Shown: positions 33,164-46,308, counted from the first letter of the stretch. The stretch is 64,000 nucleotides of DNA from Oxalobacteraceae bacterium AB_14 (GCA_000381565.1 KB906724.1:1150350-1214349); one strand, 5' to 3'. Numbers and translations are program-made. The notes: generated from the letters alone by a model not told the origin.

Positions 33164-35566
33164 TTAGAACTTGACGTACAGGCGGCCGAAGTAGGACGCG
33201 CCGTTCAGACCGAACTGCACGCTTTCATACTTGAAACCGTTGTCGGTCTCGTCGGCGTTCTGCGACGTCGGCTTGACGTTGAAGATGTTGTTGCCGCCGA
33301 AGGTGAACTTCATGTTCTTGTTGATGCTGTAGGTGAAGCTCAGGTCGGCCGAGGTCTTCGACTCGTAGTGCTGGTTGGGCACGCCGGCCGCCGTACCGCT
33401 GAACGTGCCCAGGGTCTGCGGACCGAAGTGGATGATCTTCAGGTCGCTTTCCCACGGGCCGGTCACGTAGTCGAAGCCCAGCGTGGCCTTCGAGCGCGGC
33501 GCGCCTTGCTCGATGTACAGGCGTTCCTTCTCCGACAGCAGCACGTCCTCGAAGCCTTTGAGCGAGGCCGGCGGGTGGATGCCGGTCACTTCCGTCTTGC
33601 TGACGTTGAGCGCCAGGAAGGTGGTCAGCTTGTTGGAACCGAAGTTGGTCTTGTGCGACGCGGTCAGGTCCAGGCCCTGAGTCTTGGTGTCGACCGAGTT
33701 GACGAAGAACTGCGCCTCGCCCACGCCCAGCTTGGCCAGGCGCTCGGCCAGGTCGGGGTAGGTGTCGGCATTGAAGCGGCCCGACAGCACGATGCGGTCC
33801 TTGATCTTGATGTTGTACAGGTCGGCGGTCACGGAGACGGCGGCGTTCGGCGTCCAGGTGGTGCCCAGCGTGAAGCTGGTCGACTTTTCTTCCTTCAGTT
33901 TCGGGATGCCGGCCGCGTTGGCGACGGCGCCGCCGTTGGGCGCCAGCACCACGTCGGTCGGCACGCCGCCGATGAAGTCGGTGAAGGTCGACGAGAAATA
34001 AACTTGTTGCAGCGACGGCGCGCGGAAGCCGGTGCTGGCCGAACCGCGCAGCAACACGCTGTCGGCCACGCGCACGCTGCCGGCCAGCTTGCCGGTGACG
34101 GTCGAGCCGAAGTCGCTGAACTTCTCGTAGCGCAGCGCGCCCTGCAGCTTGACGGTCTTGCTCAGGTCCGCTTCCAGGTCGAGGTAGGCGGCGCTGCTGT
34201 GGCGCTTGGCGTTGACCTGGTCGGCCGGCTGGAAGCCGGGGAAGCCCTGGCTGCCGGCGTTGCCGCCGAAGCCGATGCCGTCGACGTCGTTGTACGAGCC
34301 GGGCTCGCCGGCGAAGATCTTGTAGTTCTCGCTGCGGTACTCGCCGCCGAAGGCAACGTTCAGGCCGTCACCGACCAGGCCGTCGTAGTAGTGGTTCAGG
34401 TCGAGGTTGGTGGTCAGCTGCTGGAACGAGAAGCCGCCCGCGTCGAAGCGGTCCGGGCTGATGCCCTTGCCGCCGGCCAGCAAGTCCTTGTTGGCGATCG
34501 AGGCGTTGATCGTATGGCTGATGTTGTAGCGCATCTTGTTGTAGCCATAGGTCTGCGACACATCCAGGTTCCAGTCGCCCACCGTGCTGCGGTGGCCGAG
34601 GATGGCGTACTGGTCGTCGATGTCGGCGTTGATGAAGGGCACGAAGCCGTTCGGGTACATGGCCGCCGAGTTGCGGCTCGGGATGTCGTCGGAACCGATG
34701 CCGCCGCGCGCGAAGGCGGCGCTGGAGGCGTTGCGGGTCTGGCCGCCGGCGGTGAAGTACAGCTTGCCCGTGCCGGTGGTCGGCAGTTCGCCGTTCAGGT
34801 AGATGGTCTGGTTCTTGGTCTGGGTGTCGCCGATGATGCGCGGGTTGTCGGCCTCGGCGCGGTTGGAACGGCCGCGGTCCAGGTATTCGCCGGTGATGCC
34901 GAGCGTGCCGCCGTTGCCGATCTCGAAGCCGCAGTAGGCCGAGGTCATGTAGTTCTTGCCGTCGCGCCTGGAGTATTCGCTGAAGCCGGCGACGGCTTCG
35001 CAACCCTTGCTTTTCTTCAGACCGATGTCGATCACGCCGGCGATGGCGTCCGAGCCGTACTGGGCGGCGGCGCCGTCGCGCAGCACCTGCACGTCCTTGA
35101 TCGCCAGCAGCGGAATGGTGTTCATGTCGGTGCCGGTGTTGCCGCGGTTGCGGGCGCCGAACAGGTTGACCAGCGCGGTGGTGTGGCGGCGCTTGCCGTT
35201 GACCAGCACCAGGGTCTGGTCGGAACCGAGGCCGCGCAGCGCGGCGGAGTCGACCAGGTCGGCGCCGTCGGAGCCGCTCTGGCGGGTCGAGTTGAACGAT
35301 GGCGAGATGTAAGTCAGCGTTTGCGCCAGGTCGAACTGGCCGCCTTGTTCTGTGGACTTGCTCATCGGGATGATATCGACCGGCACCACGGTGTCGGTGG
35401 ACGAGGTGGTCGCGCGGCGCGAGCCGACGATGCTGACCGATTGGATTGGTGTGTCTGGCCTGGCTTCCTGTGCGGTCTGGGCGAAAGCGGATGGTGCGAG
35501 GCTGAGGGCGGCTGCGCCGTAAAGGCTGAGCAGTACTGCATGGCGTAATGGCGTATTGGCGAACAA
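33164..35566 (-). CDS. TonB-dependent outer-membrane receptor
   Basis: 800 residues. A signal peptide ends at SAFAQ, then a plug domain (~50-170: SVSIVGSRRA, DLVDSAALRGLGSDQTLVLVNGKRR) and a 22-strand barrel ending in an aromatic C-terminus (SYFGRLYVKF). The TonB box region is near residues 40-50. It imports a large ligand across the outer membrane using TonB energy; the ligand cannot be told. It is divergent from dnaE2; a long palindrome at 35684-35709 lies 118 bp before its start. Confidence 0.92.
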   Translation of the reverse strand: MFANTPLRHAVLLSLYGAAALSLAPSAFAQTAQEARPDTPIQSVSIVGSRRATTSSTDTVVPVDIIPMSKSTEQGGQFDLAQTLTYISPSFNSTRQSGSDGADLVDSAALRGLGSDQTLVLVNGKRRHTTALVNLFGARNRGNTGTDMNTIPLLAIKDVQVLRDGAAAQYGSDAIAGVIDIGLKKSKGCEAVAGFSEYSRRDGKNYMTSAYCGFEIGNGGTLGITGEYLDRGRSNRAEADNPRIIGDTQTKNQTIYLNGELPTTGTGKLYFTAGGQTRNASSAAFARGGIGSDDIPSRNSAAMYPNGFVPFINADIDDQYAILGHRSTVGDWNLDVSQTYGYNKMRYNISHTINASIANKDLLAGGKGISPDRFDAGGFSFQQLTTNLDLNHYYDGLVGDGLNVAFGGEYRSENYKIFAGEPGSYNDVDGIGFGGNAGSQGFPGFQPADQVNAKRHSSAAYLDLEADLSKTVKLQGALRYEKFSDFGSTVTGKLAGSVRVADSVLLRGSASTGFRAPSLQQVYFSSTFTDFIGGVPTDVVLAPNGGAVANAAGIPKLKEEKSTSFTLGTTWTPNAAVSVTADLYNIKIKDRIVLSGRFNADTYPDLAERLAKLGVGEAQFFVNSVDTKTQGLDLTASHKTNFGSNKLTTFLALNVSKTEVTGIHPPASLKGFEDVLLSEKERLYIEQGAPRSKATLGFDYVTGPWESDLKIIHFGPQTLGTFSGTAAGVPNQHYESKTSADLSFTYSINKNMKFTFGGNNIFNVKPTSQNADETDNGFKYESVQFGLNGASYFGRLYVKF

Positions 35567-35683
35567 GTTTTCTCTCCCGTGAAAAAACCGATTCTAGTCA
35601 AATAGCTCATCAGCACATGACTTTTTTGACAATTTTTCAGCCAAACTTTATTTACTGTTGTTTTGCCGCGCCAGAGTGGCGAC

Positions 35684-35709
35684 GGCACTACGTAATGCTA
35701 CGTAGTGCC
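35684..35709. promoter_or_regulatory. Perfect 11-bp palindrome in the TonB receptor/dnaE2 divergent region
   Basis: GGCACTACGTA and TACGTAGTGCC flank a 4-nt loop. It is not followed by T-runs close enough for a terminator. Its position between divergent genes suggests an operator for a dimeric regulator, or a mobile palindrome. Confidence 0.5.
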
Positions 35710-35770
35710 ATAGTTTTAGCCAATTATTGCTTCATCTATTCAGGTGGCTATCGGCGTGGGGTGTATTATA

Positions 35771-35786
35771 CTGTATAAAAACACAG
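35771..35786 (+). promoter_or_regulatory. LexA-binding site (SOS box) of dnaE2
   Basis: CTGTATAAAAACACAG fits CTGT-N8-ACAG exactly, 9 bp before the dnaE2 ATG. It is flanked by TATA-rich sequence, so LexA would block the promoter. Confidence 0.88.
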
Positions 35787-35795
35787 TATATAATC

Positions 35796-38700
35796 ATGAC
35801 ACCCATCACCACGCCGACCACGCAGGGCTTGCCGGCCTATGCCGAGCTGTTCTGCCTGACCAACTTCTCCTTTCTGCAAGGCGCGTCCAGTGCCGAGGAG
35901 CTGGTCGCGCGCGCCGTGCAGCTGGACTACGCCGCCCTGGCCATCACCGACGAATGCTCGCTGGCCGGCGTAGTGCGCGCTCACGCCCAGGCCAGGGAGG
36001 CCAATCTGCCGCTGATCATCGGCAGCCATTTCCACCTGAAGCATCCCGACGGCAGCCCGGCCTTGTCGCTGATCGCGCTGGCGCAGGACCGCGAGGGCTA
36101 CGGCAATCTCTGCGAGCTCATCACGATAGCGCGCAACCGGGTCGCCAAGGGCAGCTACCTGCTGACGCCGGCCGACCTGGCCGCGCCGCCGCCGGCCTGC
36201 GCCCATCTGAAGGGCTTGCCCGGCTGCCTGATGATACTGCTGCCGCATTACCCGGCGTTCCAGCCGGACGACGTCGACCGTCTGCACGCGCAGGCGGCGT
36301 GGATGGAGGTGACGTTTCCCGGCCGTAGCTGGATGGGCCTGAACCTGTTGCAGCGCGCGCTGGACGAGGCGCACCGCCTCAGCATCGACGAGGTGGCGCT
36401 GCAGCACGGCATGCAGGTGGTGGCGCTGGGGCATGTGTGCATGCACGTGCGCTCGCGCAAGCCGCTGCTCGACACCTTGTGCGCGGTGCGGGTCGGCAAG
36501 CCGGTGGCCGAGTGCGGCTACGCGCTGGCGCAGAACGCCGAGCAGCACCTGCGCTCGCGGCTGCGGCTGGCGAACCTGTATCCGCCGCAGGCGCTGGCGG
36601 AAACGCTGAACATCGCGCGTCAGTGCCGCTTCAACCTGGGCGAGCTGCGCTACGAATATCCGCACGAGCTGGTGCCGCCGGGCCACACGCCGGGCAGCTA
36701 TCTGCGGCAGGAAGTGTATGCCGGCGCGCAGCGGCGCTTTGCGGCCGGCGTGTCCGACAAGGTGCGCGGGCAGATCGAGAAGGAGCTGGTGCTGATCCGC
36801 GAGCTGAAATACGAGCCTTATTTTCTGACGGTCTACGACATCGTCCGCTTCGCCCGCTCGCAGGACATCCTGTGCCAGGGCAGGGGATCGGCGGCCAACT
36901 CGGTGGTCTGCTATTGCCTCGGCGTGACCGAGGTCGATCCCGAGCGCAGCAATATGCTGACCGGGCGCTTCATTTCCAAGGAGCGCGACGAGCCGCCCGA
37001 CATCGATGTCGACTTCGAGCACCAGCGGCGCGAGGAAGTGATCCAGTACATCTACAAGAAATACGGCGCGGACCGGGCCGCGCTGGCGGCGGTCGTCATC
37101 AGCTACCGGCCCAAGAGCGCGCTGCGCGACAGCGGCAAGGCGCTCGGCGTGGACCTGGCCATCGTCGAGAAGGTGGCCAAGGCGCACCACTGGTTCGACG
37201 GCCGCAACGACCTGCTGGGCCGGCTGGCCGAGTGCGGGCTGGACCCGGAATCGCAGCTGGCCCAGCAATGGGCCGCGCTGGCGGTGGCCCTGCTGGGCTT
37301 CCCGCGCCACCTGTCGCAGCACCCCGGCGGCTTCGTCATTTCGCACGAAAAGTTGTCGCGGCTGGTGCCGATCGAGGCGGCGACCATGGAAGGGCGCTGC
37401 GTGATCCAGTGGGACAAGGACGACCTGGAAGAGCTGGGCCTGATGAAGGTGGACGTGCTGGCGCTGGGCATGCTGACCGCGCTGCGGCGCGCGCTGGCGC
37501 TGGTGGGCGCGCAGCGCGGCGCGCCGTTCCGCATGCAGGACATTCCCGCCGAGGACGCCGCCACCTACGACATGATGTGCGAGGCCGACACCGTCGGCGT
37601 GTTCCAGATCGAATCGCGGGCGCAGATGAGCATGCTGCCGCGCCTGCGGCCACGGGTGTTTTACGACCTGGTGATCGAGGTCGCGCTGGTGCGGCCGGGG
37701 CCGATCCAGGGCGGCATGGTCCATCCCTATCTGCAACGGCGCATGCGGCGCGAGGACGTCCACTTCCCGCCGCGGCTGGAGGAGGCGCTGGGCCGCACCC
37801 TGGGCGTGCCGATCTTCCAGGAGCAGGTGATGCAGATCGCCGTCATCGGCGCCGGCTTCACCGAGGGCGAGGCCGACCAGTTGCGGCGCGCGATGGCCGC
37901 GTGGAAGCGCAAGGGCGGGGTCGACAAATACCAGCAGCGCATCATGGACGGCATGCGCGAGCGCGGCTACGACGAAGCGTTCGCGGCCGCCATCTGCAGC
38001 CAGATCCAGGGCTTCGGCGAATACGGCTTCCCCGAATCGCACGCCGCCAGCTTCGCGCTGCTGACCTATGCCAGTTCCTGGCTCAAGTGCCACGAGCCGG
38101 CCGCCTTCCTGTGCGCGCTGCTCAACAGCCAGCCGATGGGTTTCTACAGCCCGTCGCAACTGGTGCAGGACGCCAAGCGACATGGCGTGCAGGTGCGCGC
38201 GATCGACGTCGCCGTCAGCGGCTGGGATTGCTCGCTGGAGGAACGGGTGGGCCGGCGCAATCAGCCGGCCGTGCGCCTCGGCCTGTCGCTGCTGAAGGGC
38301 ATGCGCGCCGAAGCGGCCGAGCGCATCGAGCAGGCGCGCGCCGCGCAACCGTTCGCCGACGTGGCCGACCTGGCGCGGCGCGCCGACCTCGACCGCCATG
38401 ACCTGCACGTGCTGGCCGGCGGCAATGCGCTGCAAGCGCTGGCCGGCAACCGGCGGCAGGCCTTGTGGCAGGCGGTCGGCGCCACGCCGGACAAGGATTT
38501 GCTGCGGCCGACCACGCCGGACGAGGAAATCCCGCTGCTCAAGCCGCCGACGGAAGGGGAGGAGATACTGGGCGATTACCGCTCGCAGGGATTGACCCTG
38601 GGCCGGCATCCGCTGGCGCTGTTGCGCCCCAAGCTGCTGGAGCACCGCTTCCTGCCGGCGTCCACGCTCAACACCTACACCAACGGCATGCTGGCGCGCG

Positions 38701-38969
38701 CCTGCGGCATGGTCACGGTGCGCCAGCGTCCCGGCACGGCCAAGGGCGTGCTGTTCGTCACTATCGAGGACGAGACCGGCAACGTCAACGTCATCATCTG
38801 GCCGGCGCTGGTGGAGCAGCAGCGGCGCGAGGTGCTGGGCGCGCCGTTGCTGGGGGTGTATGGCGTGTGGCAGCAGGAGGGCATCGTGCGCCACCTGGTG
38901 GCCAAGCGGCTGGTCGACATGTCCCATCTGCTGGGACGGCTGCCGACCATCAGCCGCGATTTCTGCTAG
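35796..38969 (+). CDS. dnaE2: Error-prone DNA polymerase DnaE2
   Basis: 1057 residues from the ATG at 35796. N-terminal PHP domain (YAELFCLTNFSFLQGASSAEEL), C-family palm with PDIDVDFEHQRREEVIQY, and the finger and clamp-binding regions, ending with an OB-fold (GMVTVRQRPGTAKGVLFVT). The short size and overall pattern distinguish it from replicative DnaE1. It does SOS-induced lesion bypass with ImuA/ImuB. A TATAAT ends one base before the ATG, so the true transcript or start codon may lie slightly elsewhere. It ends in the shared CTAG with the PRC-barrel gene. Confidence 0.95.
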   Translation: MTPITTPTTQGLPAYAELFCLTNFSFLQGASSAEELVARAVQLDYAALAITDECSLAGVVRAHAQAREANLPLIIGSHFHLKHPDGSPALSLIALAQDREGYGNLCELITIARNRVAKGSYLLTPADLAAPPPACAHLKGLPGCLMILLPHYPAFQPDDVDRLHAQAAWMEVTFPGRSWMGLNLLQRALDEAHRLSIDEVALQHGMQVVALGHVCMHVRSRKPLLDTLCAVRVGKPVAECGYALAQNAEQHLRSRLRLANLYPPQALAETLNIARQCRFNLGELRYEYPHELVPPGHTPGSYLRQEVYAGAQRRFAAGVSDKVRGQIEKELVLIRELKYEPYFLTVYDIVRFARSQDILCQGRGSAANSVVCYCLGVTEVDPERSNMLTGRFISKERDEPPDIDVDFEHQRREEVIQYIYKKYGADRAALAAVVISYRPKSALRDSGKALGVDLAIVEKVAKAHHWFDGRNDLLGRLAECGLDPESQLAQQWAALAVALLGFPRHLSQHPGGFVISHEKLSRLVPIEAATMEGRCVIQWDKDDLEELGLMKVDVLALGMLTALRRALALVGAQRGAPFRMQDIPAEDAATYDMMCEADTVGVFQIESRAQMSMLPRLRPRVFYDLVIEVALVRPGPIQGGMVHPYLQRRMRREDVHFPPRLEEALGRTLGVPIFQEQVMQIAVIGAGFTEGEADQLRRAMAAWKRKGGVDKYQQRIMDGMRERGYDEAFAAAICSQIQGFGEYGFPESHAASFALLTYASSWLKCHEPAAFLCALLNSQPMGFYSPSQLVQDAKRHGVQVRAIDVAVSGWDCSLEERVGRRNQPAVRLGLSLLKGMRAEAAERIEQARAAQPFADVADLARRADLDRHDLHVLAGGNALQALAGNRRQALWQAVGATPDKDLLRPTTPDEEIPLLKPPTEGEEILGDYRSQGLTLGRHPLALLRPKLLEHRFLPASTLNTYTNGMLARACGMVTVRQRPGTAKGVLFVTIEDETGNVNVIIWPALVEQQRREVLGAPLLGVYGVWQQEGIVRHLVAKRLVDMSHLLGRLPTISRDFC

Positions 38970-39385
38970 CGCAGGCCGGCGCTGCGGTCGCCGCTGGTGC
39001 CGTAGTAGGTGTGGATCTGGCTGGCCCAGCTCTGGTTGGCCATGTTCGGCCAGTGGTCGCTATTGAAGCCGGGCGCCGCTTCGATGCGGTCCTTGTCCAG
39101 GTTCAGCGTGAAGCGTTTGTTGACGGTGTCCAGGGTCAGCGCTTCCCACGGCACGGCGAACAACTTTTCGCCCAGCGTGAACACGCCGCCGAAGGCCATC
39201 ACCGCATAGGCGATGTTGCCGGTGCGCATGTCGAGCATGATTTCCTTGATCTCGCCCAGGTGCTCGTCTTTGAGGTTGTGGACGTGGTTGCCGATCAGCG
39301 TATCGGCGCCCATCAGTTCCGGGCCGGGACCTTTATGGCCGTGGTCGGCATACATGCCCAAGGCATCGAGTTCTTCGTAGTTCAT
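38966..39385 (-). CDS. PRC-barrel domain protein
   Basis: 139 residues from the ATG at 39385, with GGGAG as ribosome site. Residues ~30-100 form a PRC-barrel: GADTLIGNHVHNLKDEHLGE, then IKEIMLDMRTGNIAYAVMAFG and FAVPWEAL. Such proteins are often stress-associated and cytoplasmic; the exact role is unknown. It converges on dnaE2, and both stop codons lie in one CTAG. Confidence 0.85.
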   Translation of the reverse strand: MNYEELDALGMYADHGHKGPGPELMGADTLIGNHVHNLKDEHLGEIKEIMLDMRTGNIAYAVMAFGGVFTLGEKLFAVPWEALTLDTVNKRFTLNLDKDRIEAAPGFNSDHWPNMANQSWASQIHTYYGTSGDRSAGLR

Positions 39386-39563
39386 CGTGATCTCCCTGAT
39401 TGAGTGAGTTGTCATTTTTGCCTGGTTGGAGGCGCCGGTCTGTACGGTGCAACACAGTGCTGGCGGATAGGCAAACTGGTAATTTTTGCACTTTATTTCA
39501 CAGGAGTTTCCCTGCCGGTTGCGGATTTTTCCGGGCAGGAAGGTGAAGAATCGGACGTTTTAG

Positions 39564-42148
<2,585 letters not shown>

Positions 42149-42181
42149 TGCAACATACCTGGCGTACGAGTATTCGTATGA

Positions 42182-43561
<1,380 letters not shown>

Positions 43562-43604
43562 CTAAGCAAGCGCGGCCGGACCAGCTCCGGCCGCTGTCGA
43601 CTCC

Positions 43605-43925
43605 ATGCGTTTGATCACCCTCGCACTGGCAGCCCTGCTGCTGCTGATACAGTACCCGCTCTGGCTGGGGAAGGGGGGCTGGCTGCGCGTGAAGGACTTC
43701 GAGGGCCAGGTCGACACCGCCCACAAGAAAAACGCGGAACTGATCGCCCGCAACGCCAAGCTCGACTCCGAAGTGCGCGACCTCAAGGACGGCACCGGCG
43801 CAGTGGAGGAGCGTGCTCGCTACGAGCTCAGCATGATCAAGCAAAACGAAATCTTCATCCAGATCGTCGGCAAAGGCCAGGCTGCCGCGCTGCCGCCGCT
43901 GGCGCCCAAACCTCCCGAAAACTGA
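43605..43925 (+). CDS. ftsB: Cell division protein FtsB
   Basis: 106 residues. A short cytoplasmic start, one membrane helix (~4-20: [19 protein letters not shown]), then a periplasmic coiled coil (~30-70) and the conserved end [16 protein letters not shown]. It forms the FtsQ-FtsB-FtsL complex at the divisome. Its position right after eno supports the call. Confidence 0.94.
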   Translation: MRLITLALAALLLLIQYPLWLGKGGWLRVKDFEGQVDTAHKKNAELIARNAKLDSEVRDLKDGTGAVEERARYELSMIKQNEIFIQIVGKGQAAALPPLAPKPPEN

Positions 43926-43932
43926 GTCATCC

Positions 43933-44730
43933 ATGACGACACGTGCTGGCATACTGCTGATGTTGGCCACGCTTGTCCCCGTTGCGCATGGCGCTGGCCT
44001 CTGCACGCCGTTGCGGGTCGGCTATATGGACCAGAACCGTCCGCCGTACTGGATGGGCGAGGGCGAGCAAGTGCCTGAACCGCCGGGTGCGGCGGTCGAC
44101 CTGATCCGCAACGCGGTGATGGGCTCGGGCTTCAACTGCCTGCCGACGCTGGTGCGCCTGCCGGTGGCGCGCCTGCGGGTGGCGCTGGAGGCGGGCGACA
44201 TCGACATGACGCCGCTCGGTGAGCAACCGAGCTACGCGGCGGAGATCGCGCTGCCGCGCGACCAGGACGGCAACGTCGACCGCGACCGCGCGCTGCGCAA
44301 CACGCTGGTGGTGCTGGTGCGCGCCAGGGACAAGCTCCCGGCCGCCACCAATCCCAGCGACTACTTTCGCGGCAAGGTGCTGGGTTCGGTGCAAGGCCTG
44401 GGCTACAACACCCGCCTGCGCGAGTCCGGCCTGACGCTGGACGACGGCGCCCGCGACCTCGAGCGCAATATCGAGAAGCTCAAGCTGGGCCGGGTGGACG
44501 GCGTGGTGGTCAACCTGGTCAAGCCCGAACACCTGGCGGCCACGCTGAAGCGCTATCGCGGCGCGGTGGTGCAGCTGCCGCAGCCGCTAATCAACACACG
44601 GCTGTGGCTGGCCTTCAACGCCAACTACTATCGCGCCCATCGCCAGCAAGTCGAAGCGCTGTGGAGCTGGTTGGATACGCACCGCGGCCGCCTCGGCGAC
44701 GTGATGCAAAAATACCGCAAGCCGGAGTAA
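43933..44730 (+). CDS. Periplasmic solute-binding protein (SBP family 3-like)
   Basis: 265 residues. A signal peptide ends near VAHGA, then an SBP_bac_3-like fold: LRVGYMDQNRPPYWMGEG, GAAVDLIRNAVMGSGF, GDIDMTPLGEQPSYA and KVLGSVQGLGYN. No permease or ATPase genes adjoin, so it may be an orphan sensor or binding protein for amino-acid-like ligands. It begins 7 bp after ftsB. Confidence 0.82.
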   Translation: MTTRAGILLMLATLVPVAHGAGLCTPLRVGYMDQNRPPYWMGEGEQVPEPPGAAVDLIRNAVMGSGFNCLPTLVRLPVARLRVALEAGDIDMTPLGEQPSYAAEIALPRDQDGNVDRDRALRNTLVVLVRARDKLPAATNPSDYFRGKVLGSVQGLGYNTRLRESGLTLDDGARDLERNIEKLKLGRVDGVVVNLVKPEHLAATLKRYRGAVVQLPQPLINTRLWLAFNANYYRAHRQQVEALWSWLDTHRGRLGDVMQKYRKPE

Positions 44731-44734
44731 GCCG

Positions 44735-44975
44735 ATGACATCCCGGTTGAACCACCTCAGCGCCATCAGCCTGTTCGTCGAAGACGTGGCGGCGGCCAAG
44801 GCGTTTTATCTCGACGTGTTCGGCGCGCCGGTCGTGTACGACGACGCGGTTTCGGCCGCGCTCAAATTCGACAACCTGATCGTCAACCAGCTGCAACATA
44901 TCATTCGGCGTGCGCGACCTCGCGCTCGCCGGCGCCTTCTATGACGCCGCGGCGGGCACGCTTAAGCTAGAATAG
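44735..44975 (+). pseudogene. Chimeric remnant of two VOC-family genes
   Basis: The first ~54 residues (LNHLSAISLFVEDVAAAKAF, then FDNLIVNQLQ) are a normal VOC N-terminus, but the frame then turns basic and ends at 44944. In the next frame the same DNA reads ISFGVRDLALAGAFYDAA and stops at 44975, which is again a VOC N-terminus. The two heads are joined at about 44890-44905. A deletion between neighbouring VOC genes explains this best. Neither half is complete. Confidence 0.65.
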
Positions 44976-45003
44976 GCGCCCACATCGTCCTACGAGTTTT
45001 GGT

Positions 45004-45918
45004 TTGAGAGTCTTATTTTTTGCAGTGGCGCTGGCGCTGTCCGGCATCGCCAGCGCGGCCACCATCGGGCCGCATGCCAAAGGCGATCAGGTGTTGCGGG
45101 CACAGGTGCTGCTGGACCGCGCGCACTTTTCATCCGGCGAAATGGACGGCGCCTATGGCAGCAATATGCGCCAGGCCATACGCGGCTTCCAGAAGTTGCA
45201 CCAGCTGCCGCTGAGCGGCGTGGTCGATGCCGCGACATGGACCGAGCTGGAACGTGACCAGGCGCCGGTGCTCGACACCTACACCATCACCGCGCAGGAC
45301 GTCGCCGGTCCCTACACGCCGGTCCCCGCCGGCATGATGGCCAAGGCCAAGCTGCCCGCGCTCGGCTACGCCAGCCTGGCCGAAGCGCTGGGCGAGCGCT
45401 TCCATTGCAGCCCCGATCTGTTGCGCCGCCTCAATCCCGGCAAGTCGCTGACGCGCGCCGGCACCCAGCTGACCGTGCCCAACGTGGCCGCCGCCCAGCC
45501 GCTGCCGAAAGCCAGCACCATCCTGGTCGATGCGCGCGAAGGCACACTGACCCTGCTCGACGCCGGCGGCATGCCGTTCGCGCAGTTCCCCGCCAGCACC
45601 GGCAGCCAGCACGATCCGCTGCCCGAAGGCCGCTGGCAGGTGCGCGGCGTCGCCACCAATCCCGAATACCGCTACAACCCCAAGCTGTTCTGGGACGCCA
45701 AGGCCGGCGACGCCAAGGCCCGCATCGCGGCCGGTCCCAACAATCCGGTCGGCCTGGCCTGGATAGAGCTCAGCAAGGAACACTACGGCATCCACGGCAC
45801 GCCCGAGCCGGGCATGATAGGCAAGACCCAGTCGCATGGCTGCATCCGCCTCACCAACTGGGACGTGATGGCGGTGGTGGGCTCGATCGCGCGCGGTGCG
45901 GTGGTGCTGCTGCAATAG
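45004..45918 (+). CDS. L,D-transpeptidase with peptidoglycan-binding domain
   Basis: 304 residues from a TTG start. A signal peptide (LFFAVALALSGIASA) is followed by a peptidoglycan-binding domain 1 (~25-80: AQVLLDRAHFSSGEMDGAYG), a LysM-like stretch (~120-165) and a YkuD catalytic domain ending in the motif HG...SHGCIRLTNWD with Cys near 280. It makes 3-3 cross-links or anchors proteins in the cell wall. No ATG fits the signal peptide, so TTG is used. Confidence 0.9.
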   Translation: MRVLFFAVALALSGIASAATIGPHAKGDQVLRAQVLLDRAHFSSGEMDGAYGSNMRQAIRGFQKLHQLPLSGVVDAATWTELERDQAPVLDTYTITAQDVAGPYTPVPAGMMAKAKLPALGYASLAEALGERFHCSPDLLRRLNPGKSLTRAGTQLTVPNVAAAQPLPKASTILVDAREGTLTLLDAGGMPFAQFPASTGSQHDPLPEGRWQVRGVATNPEYRYNPKLFWDAKAGDAKARIAAGPNNPVGLAWIELSKEHYGIHGTPEPGMIGKTQSHGCIRLTNWDVMAVVGSIARGAVVLLQ

Positions 45919-45996
45919 TGGTGACATTTCAATAGATTTCCCAGCGGTAATTTTTTGTACAATCGGCGGGTCGATTCTTCATGAGAACAATCCTCC

Positions 45997-46308
45997 ATGT
46001 CCCGCCCACTACTGACGATCACCTTGCTGTGCGCCTGCGCCAGCGGCCACGCACAAATCTACAAATGGGCCGACGCCCAAGGCCGCATCCACTACACCGA
46101 CAACAAGGATGATGCCGGCGACGCGCCGATCGCCGAGTTGAAAATGAACGGCGAGCCGACCGTGCTGCCGGCGCAGCCCGCCATCGGCCCGACCTGGCAG
46201 CAGCGCGAGGCGGAATTCAAGCGCCGCCTGCAATACAAGCTGCTGGCGCCGAACTATCGCCAGCGCCAGCAGGCCGCGCCGCAGCAGGCTTCCGTCCGGC
46301 AGTCCTGA
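45997..46308 (+). CDS. DUF4124-domain exported protein
   Basis: 103 residues. A signal peptide (MSRPLLTITLLCACASGHA) is followed by the DUF4124 core QIYKWADAQGRIHYTDNKDD, a small beta domain common in envelope proteins of gamma- and betaproteobacteria. Gln-rich C-terminus. Function unknown. Confidence 0.85.
   Translation: MSRPLLTITLLCACASGHAQIYKWADAQGRIHYTDNKDDAGDAPIAELKMNGEPTVLPAQPAIGPTWQQREAEFKRRLQYKLLAPNYRQRQQAAPQQASVRQS

Noticed and set aside
33080..35548. An 822-codon plus-strand frame over the TonB receptor gene.
   Set aside because: Composition (Val/Gly/Arg/His-rich without motifs) is that of an antisense shadow; the receptor on the minus strand has signal, plug and barrel.
35766..38927. 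A 1053-codon minus-strand frame over dnaE2.
   Set aside because: Antisense shadow of a clear polymerase gene.
43605..43925. Small membrane protein after eno as unknown.
   Set aside because: Single helix plus coiled coil and the eno-linked position identify it as FtsB.
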